A DNA stretch of 64,000 bases from Polyangiaceae bacterium. Its GTDB lineage: Bacteria; Myxococcota_A; Polyangia; Polyangiales; Polyangiaceae. The stretch spans positions 1-64,000 of the forward strand of contig JAWKRG010000014.1 in NCBI GenBank assembly GCA_041389725.1, in the 5' to 3' direction. Position numbers and translations under genes: made by a program. This document shows, one piece after another, positions 53,823-62,793 of the stretch (position 1 is the stretch's first letter; every line of letters begins with the position of its first letter). The notes below the pieces were generated by a model that made no database searches, had not been told where the DNA came from, and worked only from the letters and a program-made list of their open reading frames with translations.

Positions 53823-55700
53823 TCACATGCGGAACACGGCGTCGAGGCGGGCGCCCTCGAAGGGCGGGAAGATGCGGCAGACCCCCGCCACGCAACGCAG
53901 TGCGCCGCGGCGTTGACCTGCGAAGAGCGAGACGCTGCTGGCGCTTGTGAACTTGTAGGTGAGCTGCCCGTTGAAGTAGGTGTCCGGCGTCTGCGGGTTC
54001 GTGTCGTACTCGACGCCGAAGGCCGCGGAGAAATGCGGCGCGATGTCGAGACCCGTCAGGTGCTGGCCCTCGAACCACGGTTCGTCGGCGCCGCCGAAGG
54101 ACTGCCGCCGACGACGGTGCCAGCCTTGAAACTGCAGCGAGTAGGGACCGCCCAGGAAGCGGATGATGTCGTAGCGCGCGTAGCTCTCCTGATAGAACAC
54201 GCGCGTCTCGCCGAAGCCGTCGTTGATCACGCGATCCGTGTTGTCCATGCGGCCACCGACGGTGAAGTTGGCGCGGCTCTTGCGCTTTTGGCTGCTGATT
54301 TCCGCGCCCGCGGCGATGTCCCACACGCGATTCAAGTTGGCGTCGCTGATTTCGCAGGCGTCGTTGGAGACGCTCTCCGCCCAGGAGTAGTAGTGGCCGA
54401 CCCAGGCGAAGAGGCTTTCGTCCTTGCCGACGTGGACGTCGCTCTTGGCGCGGCCGCCGCTGACGCAGGTGTTGAAGCCTTCGAACTCCGTGTCGATCCA
54501 GAAGGCCCCGGTCGTGGGCGGCGCGCTGTACTGCACGCCCGAGAACTCGCGCGCGCGAGAGAGATCGACGTTGGCCCGGAGCGGGAAGAAGCGGCGATAG
54601 TGCTTTCCCTCGATCAGCACGGAAACGGGAAGTTCGATCACGGTCACGGCGCCGTAGACGGCATAGCCGGGGTCCACCAAATCCCGTGAGGCGCCGGCGT
54701 CGGGATCGGCATCCGACAAGGACTGGTAGGCGACCTCCAAGTAGGCGTCGCCGTGAGAATCGATGTCTGCCAGTGCCACGGACTGCGATGCCGTGAGCAC
54801 TCGATCGGCCTGGCGCACGACGTCCGGGTTGAGGGGATCCTGGCGCAGGAGCATCGACGCCTGGGTGCCGAGTTTGAAGCCCTTCGGCGCGATCTCGATC
54901 TGGCCCGCCACGATACGATCCGGAGCGTAGGCGGGCACAGCGGGCACGAAATCCGTATCCACCGCGCGGGGCATGCCCGCTTCCGTCACCACGAGTTCGG
55001 AGCCCGTCACACTGTCGTCCACACCCAAGTAGCGTCCGCTCGACTCGTCGAGGCGCAGCGGATTCATCGCGCCAGCGAGGGCGGTCAAGCGCAGGCGCGT
55101 CGTGCCGGCGCGCACGTGGCCGGTGACGCGCGCGCCGCGCACCGTGGTGTCGCTGGCCAGCTCGTCGCTTTTGCGCACGGACAGCACCAGGCCGCGACCC
55201 AGCTGCGCGTAGCTGTCGCCAAGCTGCAGCTCGACGTCGCGCGTCGTGTAGCCGATGTAGTATTTTGCCGGGTACACCCAGTTGATGTAGCGCGTGGACA
55301 GCTCCGTCCCCGCTTCTTGCAGCTTCTGACGGAAGAAGACCGGGCGTGGGATCCCGCCTGGCGGATTGCCGCGCTCTTCGGTGAGATCGAGGGCGATCGC
55401 TTCGGGGTAGGGTGAGCGGTAGAACCAGGCGTTGTCGACGCGCACGCCGGCGGTCCACTTGCCCCAGGTGGCCTGCAGGTTCAGGCGATTGTACCAGACG
55501 CCCCAGTCGTCGTTCGCGCGGGTGTTGACTTGATTCGGCTTCGAGTCGCGATTGTCGACGTTGTAGACGAGGCTCGTCGCGTCGGTGATGTCGAGCTGAA
55601 CGGCGTCATCGCCCACTTTGCCGGCGTCGAGCGCCCACGCCGACCCAGGCAGGGAGCACCAGGCCAAGACGAAGGCCATCCTAGGGGCACGGCGGCTCAT
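53823..55700 (-). CDS. DUF6029-like outer-membrane protein
   Basis: Exported protein of 625 aa with a signal peptide ending GSAWALDA. The rest is a chain of amphipathic beta-strands (AKYYIGYTTRDVELQLGDSY, LEVAYQSLSD, LFAWVGHYYSWAESVSN), ending in VFRM, fitting a beta-barrel or porin-like protein. The stretch AGQRRGALRCVAGVCRIFPP near the C-terminus is characteristic of DUF6029-like proteins. It probably sits in the outer membrane. It is the last gene of a three-gene minus-strand operon, beginning 6 bp downstream of the thioredoxin-fold lipoprotein gene; the first gene encodes a Gly-rich lipoprotein. Confidence 0.8.
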   Translation of the reverse strand: MSRRAPRMAFVLAWCSLPGSAWALDAGKVGDDAVQLDITDATSLVYNVDNRDSKPNQVNTRANDDWGVWYNRLNLQATWGKWTAGVRVDNAWFYRSPYPEAIALDLTEERGNPPGGIPRPVFFRQKLQEAGTELSTRYINWVYPAKYYIGYTTRDVELQLGDSYAQLGRGLVLSVRKSDELASDTTVRGARVTGHVRAGTTRLRLTALAGAMNPLRLDESSGRYLGVDDSVTGSELVVTEAGMPRAVDTDFVPAVPAYAPDRIVAGQIEIAPKGFKLGTQASMLLRQDPLNPDVVRQADRVLTASQSVALADIDSHGDAYLEVAYQSLSDADPDAGASRDLVDPGYAVYGAVTVIELPVSVLIEGKHYRRFFPLRANVDLSRAREFSGVQYSAPPTTGAFWIDTEFEGFNTCVSGGRAKSDVHVGKDESLFAWVGHYYSWAESVSNDACEISDANLNRVWDIAAGAEISSQKRKSRANFTVGGRMDNTDRVINDGFGETRVFYQESYARYDIIRFLGGPYSLQFQGWHRRRRQSFGGADEPWFEGQHLTGLDIAPHFSAAFGVEYDTNPQTPDTYFNGQLTYKFTSASSVSLFAGQRRGALRCVAGVCRIFPPFEGARLDAVFRM

Positions 55701-55706
55701 GGGGGC

Positions 55707-56360
55707 TCAGCGCTTGTCGAGTTCGGCTTCGATGAAAGGCCACATCACGGACGCTTGATCCCCGATGTACTTCTCCAGCACCGTCATCGTCTTGGTGTCG
55801 ACGACGATGTTCAGCGGCGCGTTCTCCGCCGAGCCGAAGCGACCCATCTGATACTCGGGATCCAGGGCCATCGGATGGCGCGTCTCGTAGGCTTGCGTCC
55901 AGGCGACCAGGTGGTCGTTCGTGGCAGGTTTGCTCTGCGCGTCCTGGAACAAGAGGCTGACAATGGTGAGTCCTTTGGGGCCGAGGCTGTCCTGGTGCTC
56001 GTTGAGGGACGGCTTGCTGCCGCTGCCCCCGTGCTCGGCCTTGCAGGCACCGCACCAGACGGCCGAGGTGTTCAGCAGCAACAACTTGGTGTCGCCGCTG
56101 CCGTCTGGGTTGTAGAAGTCGGAAAACGAGACGCTCTGCAGCGCAGTCGTGTCGTAGCCCGCGGCGGCAGGGTCGAGCCAACCCGCGCCGAAGGTGAAGT
56201 TCTCGATCACGTCACCCTTGTCACCGCCGTAGGGGCTCGCCGGGTAGTTGCCGCTCGAGCCGCCTCCGGACTGCTTCAGATCGTCGGGAATGTCAGGGCG
56301 ATTCGTGCCGCAGCCGAGCAGGCCGAGCGCGATGGTGAACCCGAGCGTTGCGCGCGTCAT
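55707..56360 (-). CDS. thioredoxin-fold lipoprotein
   Basis: Lipoprotein of 217 aa (lipobox GLLGC). The linker NYPASPYGGDKGDVIENFTF and the domain with DFYNPDGS and SAVWCGACKAEH (redox pair CGAC) match the protein at 50358-51050 closely enough to be paralogous. LDPEYQMGRFG and NIVVDTKTMTVLEKYIG complete the fold. The start at 56360 overlaps the stop of the upstream gene by 4 bases (ATGA), and the outer-membrane gene follows after 6 bp. Its position between a surface lipoprotein and a barrel protein suggests it acts on them as a thiol-disulfide enzyme. Confidence 0.85.
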   Translation of the reverse strand: MTRATLGFTIALGLLGCGTNRPDIPDDLKQSGGGSSGNYPASPYGGDKGDVIENFTFGAGWLDPAAAGYDTTALQSVSFSDFYNPDGSGDTKLLLLNTSAVWCGACKAEHGGSGSKPSLNEHQDSLGPKGLTIVSLLFQDAQSKPATNDHLVAWTQAYETRHPMALDPEYQMGRFGSAENAPLNIVVDTKTMTVLEKYIGDQASVMWPFIEAELDKR

Positions 56361-57337
56361 GGCTTCTTGCGGATACCGAAGTTGCCCAGCATCGGGATGC
56401 CCTGGCCGGCGACGGTCTCGATGCGTGTGCCGTCGCTCGACACCTTCGCGTCGCTGACTTTGCCCCAGCCGCCGTAGGGTGCCCACGCTTCTTCGGGATC
56501 AACGCCGTGGATCCAGATCTCGACGTCGTCCCCCGCAGCGTAGCCATAGTTGTTTGGCAGGGAGAGATCTGCGAAGGGGCAGAAATCGGTGTCCACCGGA
56601 GTGGTCGCCACCACACCGTCGAAGCCCAGGCTCTTGTCGACGGCTTCGGGTGCCTTCGCCATGGGGATTTCAACGGCGCGGAACCGCTTCTCTTCCGAAG
56701 TGATGAAGTCGGGTTCGAACTTGATGTCCGTCCCCGCGGCCAGGCGCACGGTGACGCCAGCGCTCGAGGACTCCTGGCCGGCGACCAGGTCGGAGCCCGC
56801 CGAGAAGTCCGGGAAGCGTGCCGTGACCTGCGTGCCCACGTCGTGCACGCTCTTGCCGGCCGGCAACAGCAGCGCGAACTTCGCGTAATTCAGCCCGAGC
56901 GCGTACTTGAAGGCGGGCTTCTTCATGTCCACGTTCGGCGCGATGCCGGGTGAGCAGATGCTCGTTTGATTGTCGCAGGTGACGACCACGCCTTGGTCAT
57001 CCGTGCTGCCGAAGATGCACAGCGAAAGGCCGCACACCGTGGTCACGGTCTTCGGAGCGGGGTTGCCGTCGAGATCCACGACCTTGCCGTCCAGGCTGTC
57101 CACCTTCTGAGTCGCGACGCTGCCCGAGTAGCCGGGCCCCGGATCGCATTGGAACGTGCCGCCACCGCTGCCTGCCGCCGCGCCCGCGCCGCTCGTGCCG
57201 CCGCTGCCGCCGCCAGTGCCACCCGTTCCACCCCCGCCGCTTCCGCCGCCGGGTGACGAGTCGTCGCCACCGCAGCCAGTCGCACCGAACAGAACCATGA
57301 AACCGAGTGTAATCAAGCTGTTGCGAGGGAAGGCCAT
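56357..57337 (-). CDS. Gly-rich lipoprotein
   Basis: Lipoprotein of 326 aa whose signal peptide ends VLFGATGCGG. A Gly/Ser/Thr spacer (about 25-60) leads to a beta-rich domain with cysteines (TVCGLSLCIFGSTDDQGVVV). GKVVDLDGNPAPKTVTTVCG resembles a carboxypeptidase-regulatory-like or Ig-like opening. Later parts (YAKFALLLPAGKSVHD, VTVRLAAGTDIKFEPDF) do not match a known family. First gene of the operon with the thioredoxin-fold lipoprotein and DUF6029-like protein. Perhaps the substrate or partner of both. Confidence 0.75.
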   Translation of the reverse strand: MAFPRNSLITLGFMVLFGATGCGGDDSSPGGGSGGGGTGGTGGGSGGTSGAGAAAGSGGGTFQCDPGPGYSGSVATQKVDSLDGKVVDLDGNPAPKTVTTVCGLSLCIFGSTDDQGVVVTCDNQTSICSPGIAPNVDMKKPAFKYALGLNYAKFALLLPAGKSVHDVGTQVTARFPDFSAGSDLVAGQESSSAGVTVRLAAGTDIKFEPDFITSEEKRFRAVEIPMAKAPEAVDKSLGFDGVVATTPVDTDFCPFADLSLPNNYGYAAGDDVEIWIHGVDPEEAWAPYGGWGKVSDAKVSSDGTRIETVAGQGIPMLGNFGIRKKP

Positions 57338-57474
57338 GAGCAGTCCTTGGGCACAGGTCGTCGAAGTCGTTCCGACTTCAATCCCACACCGCGCGCGGCG
57401 GGGCAAGCCGGGAGGCTCGTGTCCACGCCCCTACGTCGCGCAGCGCGTCGCGGTTTCGCGGGCGGGACGGTCGG

Positions 57475-59790
57475 CTAGAACAGGACGCCCAGATACCAGC
57501 GCAGGATCTGAGCCGTGGACGTGTCCGTCGCGCCGCTGTCGCGGAGTTGCTCGATGATGAGCTCTTGTTCTTGCGACTGGTAGCCGAGGCCGGCCAAAGG
57601 AAAGAGCACGCCGTACTGCAGTGAGGTGAAGAACCCGCCCATCTTGTCGGGGTCGTCGTTGAGGGCGCCGTCCTTGGACTGGTAGTAGAGCTGCAGGTCG
57701 AGCTCGATGCCGAGGTCGCGCTTGTGACCCGGCGTCTGGACGAACTGACTGGCCCGGGACCAGATCGCGGCGAAGCCACCACCGAAGCGCTGGCCGTTTT
57801 GATTGCGCAGGAAGTCGTAGTCCACACTGGGACGGAAGTAGTAGGTGCCTTCCACCCGGCTCAGCAGGTTGCGGTGCAGGATCAGATCCACCTTGTAGTT
57901 GGGGTGGAAGCGGAAGGTGGAGATCGTGCGATCGCCATCAACTGGCTGTGGCTGCAGGCCGTCGAGGCCGGGAGAGAGGCCGCCAGCGCCCGTCTGCGGA
58001 CCGAACACGTCGCCATCGCCGGACGCCCAACCGTGCATGAAGCCGAGCTTCAGGCGATCTTCGACTAGCTTCTGTTCCAGCTCCAAGGCGTAGCCGTACT
58101 GGCGAATCTTCCAACCGTTCTCACCGACATCTGACACATAGTTGCTGTTCTCTTTTGCAGAGAGTGTGTTTTCGATTGAGCCCTGAATGGTGACGGCCTC
58201 TAGCTCGAAGCGAAACTTCTTGTAGAGCAGCTGCAGCCAGACGTCGGGGATCCAGGCGGATGCCCCGCGGCGTGCGTATCCGTCGGAGATGTCGCTAGTG
58301 GTACAGCCAATGGTCGCCGCGCCATTGTTGCAGGCGCCGCTCTGGTCGTTGGCCAATAGCTGCCGGCGATGCACCACGTAGGCACCGCCGTTGAGCACGA
58401 GCTGTCCTTTGGCGAGGGCCAGCTTGGTCAGCTCCGGGTTCTTGCGACGCACGGCGACGAACACGTACTGGTCGACGTCGTCCAGCTGCGCCAAGTCGTA
58501 GGGCTGCGCTTGGGGAAGCTTCTGCGTCTCGCTGGTGGCGCCCTCGTTGGCGAAGTCCCAGGCGCCGGCGAAGTAGATGTCCAGGCTCTTGATGCCCGTG
58601 ACGAACATGATGCGGTCCGCCGTCGACTGGTAGTCGTCGTCGTGACCGTCGCCACCGTTCGCCAAGATGCCGAGGCCCCAGTGGCTTGGCATGCGACCGA
58701 AGCGCAGTTGGCCCACCGGCGTCAGGTACTCCGCCCAGACACGCTTGACCCGCACGCTGTCTTTGATGCTGTTGTCACCTGCGCTGGGTGGCGACTGGGT
58801 GGAGTCGAAGGCGCCTAGGGGCGCGTAGCCCGAGCGCTTCACTACTCCATAGCCACCGACGTCCGCAGGCGTGTTGCCGTAGCCTTCGGGCGTCGAGCCG
58901 AGCACCAGATTGTCGAGCAGATCGATCTGGCTCATCACCCGCAGGTTGTCGGAGATGTGCAGCTCGGGATTGAGGCGAAAGCGAATGTTGGCGCCGGCCT
59001 GCGTCTTGTTCTTGCAGGGATAGAGCCCCTTTGCCGGATCGTCGCTGTCGCCCACCTGCGCTTCGTCCGCAGTGCAGAGCGTGGGACCGAAGCTGTTCTG
59101 GCGCGCGTTGTAGTGGTTGTCCGCCGGCATGGGCCAAAGTGCAGCACCGGGGGTGTCCACCCTGCCGAGGGAGAAATTGTGAAACAACTCCGCGCGCAGG
59201 CGGAAGTAGCCGTGGATCTCGAAGATCGGCCGCGCATGCGACCACCACTGCTCGGCGTACACCTGGTCCGGATCGCTGCCGGACTTCTTCTCGTCGGGGC
59301 GATCCTGCCCCTGCGCCTTCAGCTGCTGTGCGTCGGTGCCGGGCTGAGGCCACATCGGCATCGGTCCGAACCCTGGCATGCCACCTTGCGGTTCGGGTGA
59401 CGTGGTCGGTCCTTGCGGACCGCGCGGGCGGGTCGGCGGAGTCTCAGGCGGCGTGTCGGTCGTATCACCGTCTTCGCCGTTGGTCGGCGGGGTGTCGCCG
59501 TCCGCTGCGTCTCCGGTGTCTGCGTCGTCGTCAGGGGCCGCGCCTGCCTTGGGAGCGGCGCCTGCTTTGGGAGCAGCGCCCGCTTTGGGGGCCGCGCCTG
59601 CTTTGGGAGCAGCGCCCGCTTTGGGAGCAGCGCCCGCTTTGGGAGCAGCGCCCGCTTTGGGAGCAGCGCCCGCTTTGGGAGCAGCTGGTGCGTCCGCGGG
59701 TGGAGGTGCGTTGGGAGCAGGCTGCGCGAAGGCGCCACTGCTCGTGAGGAGCGCGCCGAGCGCGAGCGAGAGAATCGTCCGTGTTTGCAT
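57475..59790 (-). CDS. TIGR04551-family outer-membrane protein with KAGAAP repeats
   Basis: Large exported protein of 771 aa, matching the myxobacterial TIGR04551 family. Signal peptide to SGAFAQ. A low-complexity region follows: eight KAGAAP copies, then Asp/Thr/Gly-rich and Pro-rich stretches (to about 170). The rest is porin-like: FEIHGYFRLRAELFHNFSLG, GANIRFRLNPELHISDNLR, FGRMPSHWGLGILANGGDGH and many alternating strands ending RWYLGVLF, with a terminal Phe. The start at 59790 is set by the signal peptide. Probably a surface porin or receptor; the family has no known ligand. Stands alone. Confidence 0.88.
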   Translation of the reverse strand: MQTRTILSLALGALLTSSGAFAQPAPNAPPPADAPAAPKAGAAPKAGAAPKAGAAPKAGAAPKAGAAPKAGAAPKAGAAPKAGAAPDDDADTGDAADGDTPPTNGEDGDTTDTPPETPPTRPRGPQGPTTSPEPQGGMPGFGPMPMWPQPGTDAQQLKAQGQDRPDEKKSGSDPDQVYAEQWWSHARPIFEIHGYFRLRAELFHNFSLGRVDTPGAALWPMPADNHYNARQNSFGPTLCTADEAQVGDSDDPAKGLYPCKNKTQAGANIRFRLNPELHISDNLRVMSQIDLLDNLVLGSTPEGYGNTPADVGGYGVVKRSGYAPLGAFDSTQSPPSAGDNSIKDSVRVKRVWAEYLTPVGQLRFGRMPSHWGLGILANGGDGHDDDYQSTADRIMFVTGIKSLDIYFAGAWDFANEGATSETQKLPQAQPYDLAQLDDVDQYVFVAVRRKNPELTKLALAKGQLVLNGGAYVVHRRQLLANDQSGACNNGAATIGCTTSDISDGYARRGASAWIPDVWLQLLYKKFRFELEAVTIQGSIENTLSAKENSNYVSDVGENGWKIRQYGYALELEQKLVEDRLKLGFMHGWASGDGDVFGPQTGAGGLSPGLDGLQPQPVDGDRTISTFRFHPNYKVDLILHRNLLSRVEGTYYFRPSVDYDFLRNQNGQRFGGGFAAIWSRASQFVQTPGHKRDLGIELDLQLYYQSKDGALNDDPDKMGGFFTSLQYGVLFPLAGLGYQSQEQELIIEQLRDSGATDTSTAQILRWYLGVLF
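59535..59686. repeat. 18-bp tandem repeats encoding KAGAAP
   Basis: About eight copies of an 18-bp unit (CTTTGGGAGCAGCGCCCG on the plus strand) in the 5' part of the TIGR04551 gene. Some copies are identical and some carry synonymous changes, so the array could gain or lose units by slippage while staying in frame. Confidence 0.85.
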
Positions 59791-59913
59791 CGCAGGCCCG
59801 GTGCTTCGGGGCTTGTCTCGCACGGCGGCGCAAACACTGTCAAAGGGGTTTTGTCCCCCTTGGGGCCGGCCGCCCCCGCCCAGCGAAAAACCCGACGATT
59901 CTGCGCGGGTCGA

Positions 59914-61050
59914 TCAGCTGCCGTAGGCCTTCATGACGTCGGTGCGCAGCTTCTTTGCGGTCGCTTCGGGGACCGGGCGTGTGCCGTTCGGAGCAACGGG
60001 CAGGCCGAGCTGGGAGATGGCTTGGGCGTTTTCGGCCAGCCGCTGCTGCGCATTCCAGCCATTGGTCTCGGGCAGGGAGAGCGCCTCACGAAAGGCTTCC
60101 CCCAACTCGATGGCGGACCCGTAGCGATGCATGGGGTCCTTCGCGAGCGCGCGAGCGAACAGCACGTCGAGCACCGGCGGTGCCTGCGGCACCAAGCTGG
60201 ACAGGGGTGGGGGCGTTTCCTCCACCTGTGCGGTTCGCACCATGATCTCGTTGCGCGTGGGGGAGTCGAAGGGCGTGACGCCAGTGAGCATTTCGTAAAG
60301 CACGATGGCGGCCGCGTAGAGATCCGCACGCGCATCCAAGTCGCGGCCGAGGACTTGCTCCGGCGCCATGTACGCGCCGGTGCCTGGCGCCATGCCACCG
60401 GTGTTGCGCGCGGCATCGGCAGGCAAGCGTGCGATCCCGAAGTCCGTCAACTTGACCACGCCATCTTTGCGCACCAGCACGTTGTTGGGTTTCACATCGC
60501 GGTGGATGATCCCAAGGGCATGAATCGCTGCCAGCGCGCCGAGAAGTTGAGAGAAGTAGTGCCAAGCACGCATGAAGGGCATGCAGGGCAGACCGCCGGG
60601 GCGCGCGCGGTGCGCGTGGCGTTCCACGATGTCGTTGAGTGCGCTGCCGTCCACCAGTTCGATCACGAGGGCCAGGTGTCCGCCGTCTTGATAGAGCGCG
60701 AAGAAGTGCACGATGTTCGGGTGCGACAGACGACCCAGCGCTTCGGCCTCGCCTAGAAAAAGCCGGCGCGCCCGCTCGCGACTCTTCAGCAAGGGATGCA
60801 GCACCTTGACCGCGACGGGATGTTCCGGAGTGCCAGCGTGCGGGCCATCCGGGTTGTAGTAGAGCCATGCGCGGTACACGACGCCCATGCCGCCTTCGCC
60901 GATGCGCTCTCCCAACACGACCTTGCCCCAGCTCAGGTCGAGGGATGCGCCTGGCTCCACGCGCTGCTCCACGACTCGCCTGAGACCGCACAGCGGGCAA
61001 AAGACCGCTTGGTCTTCGATCACATTTCGACAGCCCGCGCAGACGGCCAC
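59914..61050 (-). CDS. zinc-ribbon Hanks-type Ser/Thr kinase
   Basis: Cytoplasmic Ser/Thr kinase of 378 aa without a transmembrane helix. The N-terminus is a zinc ribbon: C4-x2-C7 and C18-x2-C21 (CAGC ... CPLCG). The kinase domain is complete: GEGGMG (51-56), VAVKVL (Lys), HRDVKPNN, DFGIAR and AYMAPEQVLG. The C-terminal 60 residues are helical with no known domain. Such a ribbon could sense redox or metal state or bind a partner. The GTG start at 61050 gives the ribbon and fits homologues; earlier starts add no conserved sequence. Divergent from the thrombospondin-type-3 gene, 247 bp apart. Confidence 0.9.
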   Translation of the reverse strand: MAVCAGCRNVIEDQAVFCPLCGLRRVVEQRVEPGASLDLSWGKVVLGERIGEGGMGVVYRAWLYYNPDGPHAGTPEHPVAVKVLHPLLKSRERARRLFLGEAEALGRLSHPNIVHFFALYQDGGHLALVIELVDGSALNDIVERHAHRARPGGLPCMPFMRAWHYFSQLLGALAAIHALGIIHRDVKPNNVLVRKDGVVKLTDFGIARLPADAARNTGGMAPGTGAYMAPEQVLGRDLDARADLYAAAIVLYEMLTGVTPFDSPTRNEIMVRTAQVEETPPPLSSLVPQAPPVLDVLFARALAKDPMHRYGSAIELGEAFREALSLPETNGWNAQQRLAENAQAISQLGLPVAPNGTRPVPEATAKKLRTDVMKAYGS

Positions 61051-61297
61051 GGCCCGGAGAATAGCGCGGTAGCCTCGAAGAAAGGCGCATGCTCCAGTTC
61101 GACGCCGCGCATTTCGCCGGCCTGCCCCGCTTGGTCGACCCATTCTTCACGCGCAAAGGCGCGCGAACAGGCGACGATTGACCCGAAAAACCGCGGTGCT
61201 TTCGCATGGGCGTTGCGGAAGGAGAGTGCGATAGCCTAGCCTTGTCCTGATTCGCACTCGGTGGCCAAGTGCGGCCGCGGAGAACCGAGGTCCCCCT

Positions 61298-62788
61298 ATG
61301 CTCGTCCGTACCCACCTGCCCCGCTGCGTCCGTCACCTCATTCCTTGTTTGGCAGCTGCCGGCGTCGTCGCTGCGGTCGCCCCCGCTGCCCACGGGCAGG
61401 CGCTCGACAAGGAGTTTTCCGTTCAGCGCTTCAACCCCGCTCCCGGCCCGCGCAACTACTTCACTACGCGTGGGGTTCGGACGGACGGCGAGATGGCCTG
61501 GAGCGCCGGGCTGTTCGCGAACTACGCTTGGAAGCCTTTCGAGGTGCGCAGCTGCCGTTCCGAGACGGACTGCAATGACCCGAACGCGTCGCGTCCCGAC
61601 GACGTGAAGGTCGTCGAGAATCTCGTCACCGCAGACTTCATGGGTTCGCTGACACCGATCCCTCGCGTGCAACTTGGGTTGCGCGTGCCGCTGACCTTCG
61701 TGAAGGGCGAAGGGCTCGAAGACGACGGCACCTCTCCAGAAGGTGGGCTTTCCGCCTTCGGCATGGGCGACGCCGAGCTCGAGGGCAAGGTTCGCTTGCA
61801 CGGGGAAATCACTGATCCCTTCGTCGTGGGTGCGGGACTGTTCGTGACCGGGCCCCTCGGACGTGCGACGGCAAAGGGCAACTACATCGGGGATGCGACT
61901 CCGACGGCTGGCGTTCGCGGTATCTTCGACGGGGCGCAAGGGCCGTTCTCTTTCGGCGGCAACCTGGCCGCGGTGTATCGCGGCGAGGGGCGCGTGGGAT
62001 CGACGACGCTTGGCCCCGAGTTCCGCTACGGCGTGGCGGGTGGCTTGAAGGCCAGCCCGTTGCTGCGGGTGGTGCTCGACGGCTTCGGAGCGACCAAGTT
62101 CAGCGCCAAGAACGGCACCAACTCCTTCGAGCTCGACGGCGGCATTCAAATCACTCCCTTGGATTCTCCCTTCGTCATCAGTGCCGGGGCGGGTACCGGG
62201 TTGATTCAGGGCGTGGGCGTGCCCGCGGTGCGAGGCTTCTTGGGCGTCATGTTCGTGCAGGAGCGCAAGGACCGTGACGGCGACGGACTCTTGGACGATC
62301 AGGACCAGTGCCCGACCGAGCCCGAGGACAAGGACGGCGTTCAAGACGACGACGGGTGTCCGGACTTCGATAACGATGGTGACACGATCAACGACGACGT
62401 CGACAAGTGTCCGACGGAGGCCGAGGATCCCGATGGCTTCGAAGACACCGACGGCTGTCCCGAGAAGGACAACGACAAGGACGGCGTGCCCGACGACCGC
62501 GACGCGTGCCCGCTGAAGGCGGAGACGAAGAACGGCTACAAGGACGACGATGGCTGTCCCGACGAACCTGATCGGGACGGCGACGGCGTGCCGGATGCCA
62601 AGGATCAGTGTCCCGACGGTCCCGAGGACACCGACGGCTTCAAGGACACCGACGGCTGCCCGGATCCCGACAACGATGGGGACGGCATCGAGGACAACAA
62701 GGACGAGTGCATCGACGAGCCCGAGACGAAGAACGGGTTCGAGGACGAGGACGGTTGTCCCGACGAGGACCCGAAGAAGAAGAAGTAA
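61298..62788 (+). CDS. thrombospondin type 3 outer-membrane protein
   Basis: Secreted protein of 496 aa. The signal peptide ends AHGQALDK. Residues about 35-320 are a barrel-like outer-membrane domain (TADFMGSLTPIPRVQLGLRV, GVAGGLKASPLLRVVLDGFG). The C-terminal 175 residues are calcium-binding thrombospondin type 3 repeats (DRDGDGLLDDQDQCPTEPED, DNDGDTINDDVDKCPTEAED), ending DEDPKKKK. Related proteins usually continue into an OmpA peptidoglycan-binding domain; here the chain stops at the repeats. Co-directional with the following thioredoxin lipoprotein, 5 bp apart, so an operon is likely. Confidence 0.85.
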   Translation: MLVRTHLPRCVRHLIPCLAAAGVVAAVAPAAHGQALDKEFSVQRFNPAPGPRNYFTTRGVRTDGEMAWSAGLFANYAWKPFEVRSCRSETDCNDPNASRPDDVKVVENLVTADFMGSLTPIPRVQLGLRVPLTFVKGEGLEDDGTSPEGGLSAFGMGDAELEGKVRLHGEITDPFVVGAGLFVTGPLGRATAKGNYIGDATPTAGVRGIFDGAQGPFSFGGNLAAVYRGEGRVGSTTLGPEFRYGVAGGLKASPLLRVVLDGFGATKFSAKNGTNSFELDGGIQITPLDSPFVISAGAGTGLIQGVGVPAVRGFLGVMFVQERKDRDGDGLLDDQDQCPTEPEDKDGVQDDDGCPDFDNDGDTINDDVDKCPTEAEDPDGFEDTDGCPEKDNDKDGVPDDRDACPLKAETKNGYKDDDGCPDEPDRDGDGVPDAKDQCPDGPEDTDGFKDTDGCPDPDNDGDGIEDNKDECIDEPETKNGFEDEDGCPDEDPKKKK

Positions 62789-62793
62789 GACAC

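Noticed and set aside
59535..59686. Intergenic repeat or CRISPR
   Set aside because: It lies in frame inside a gene and encodes KAGAAP repeats.
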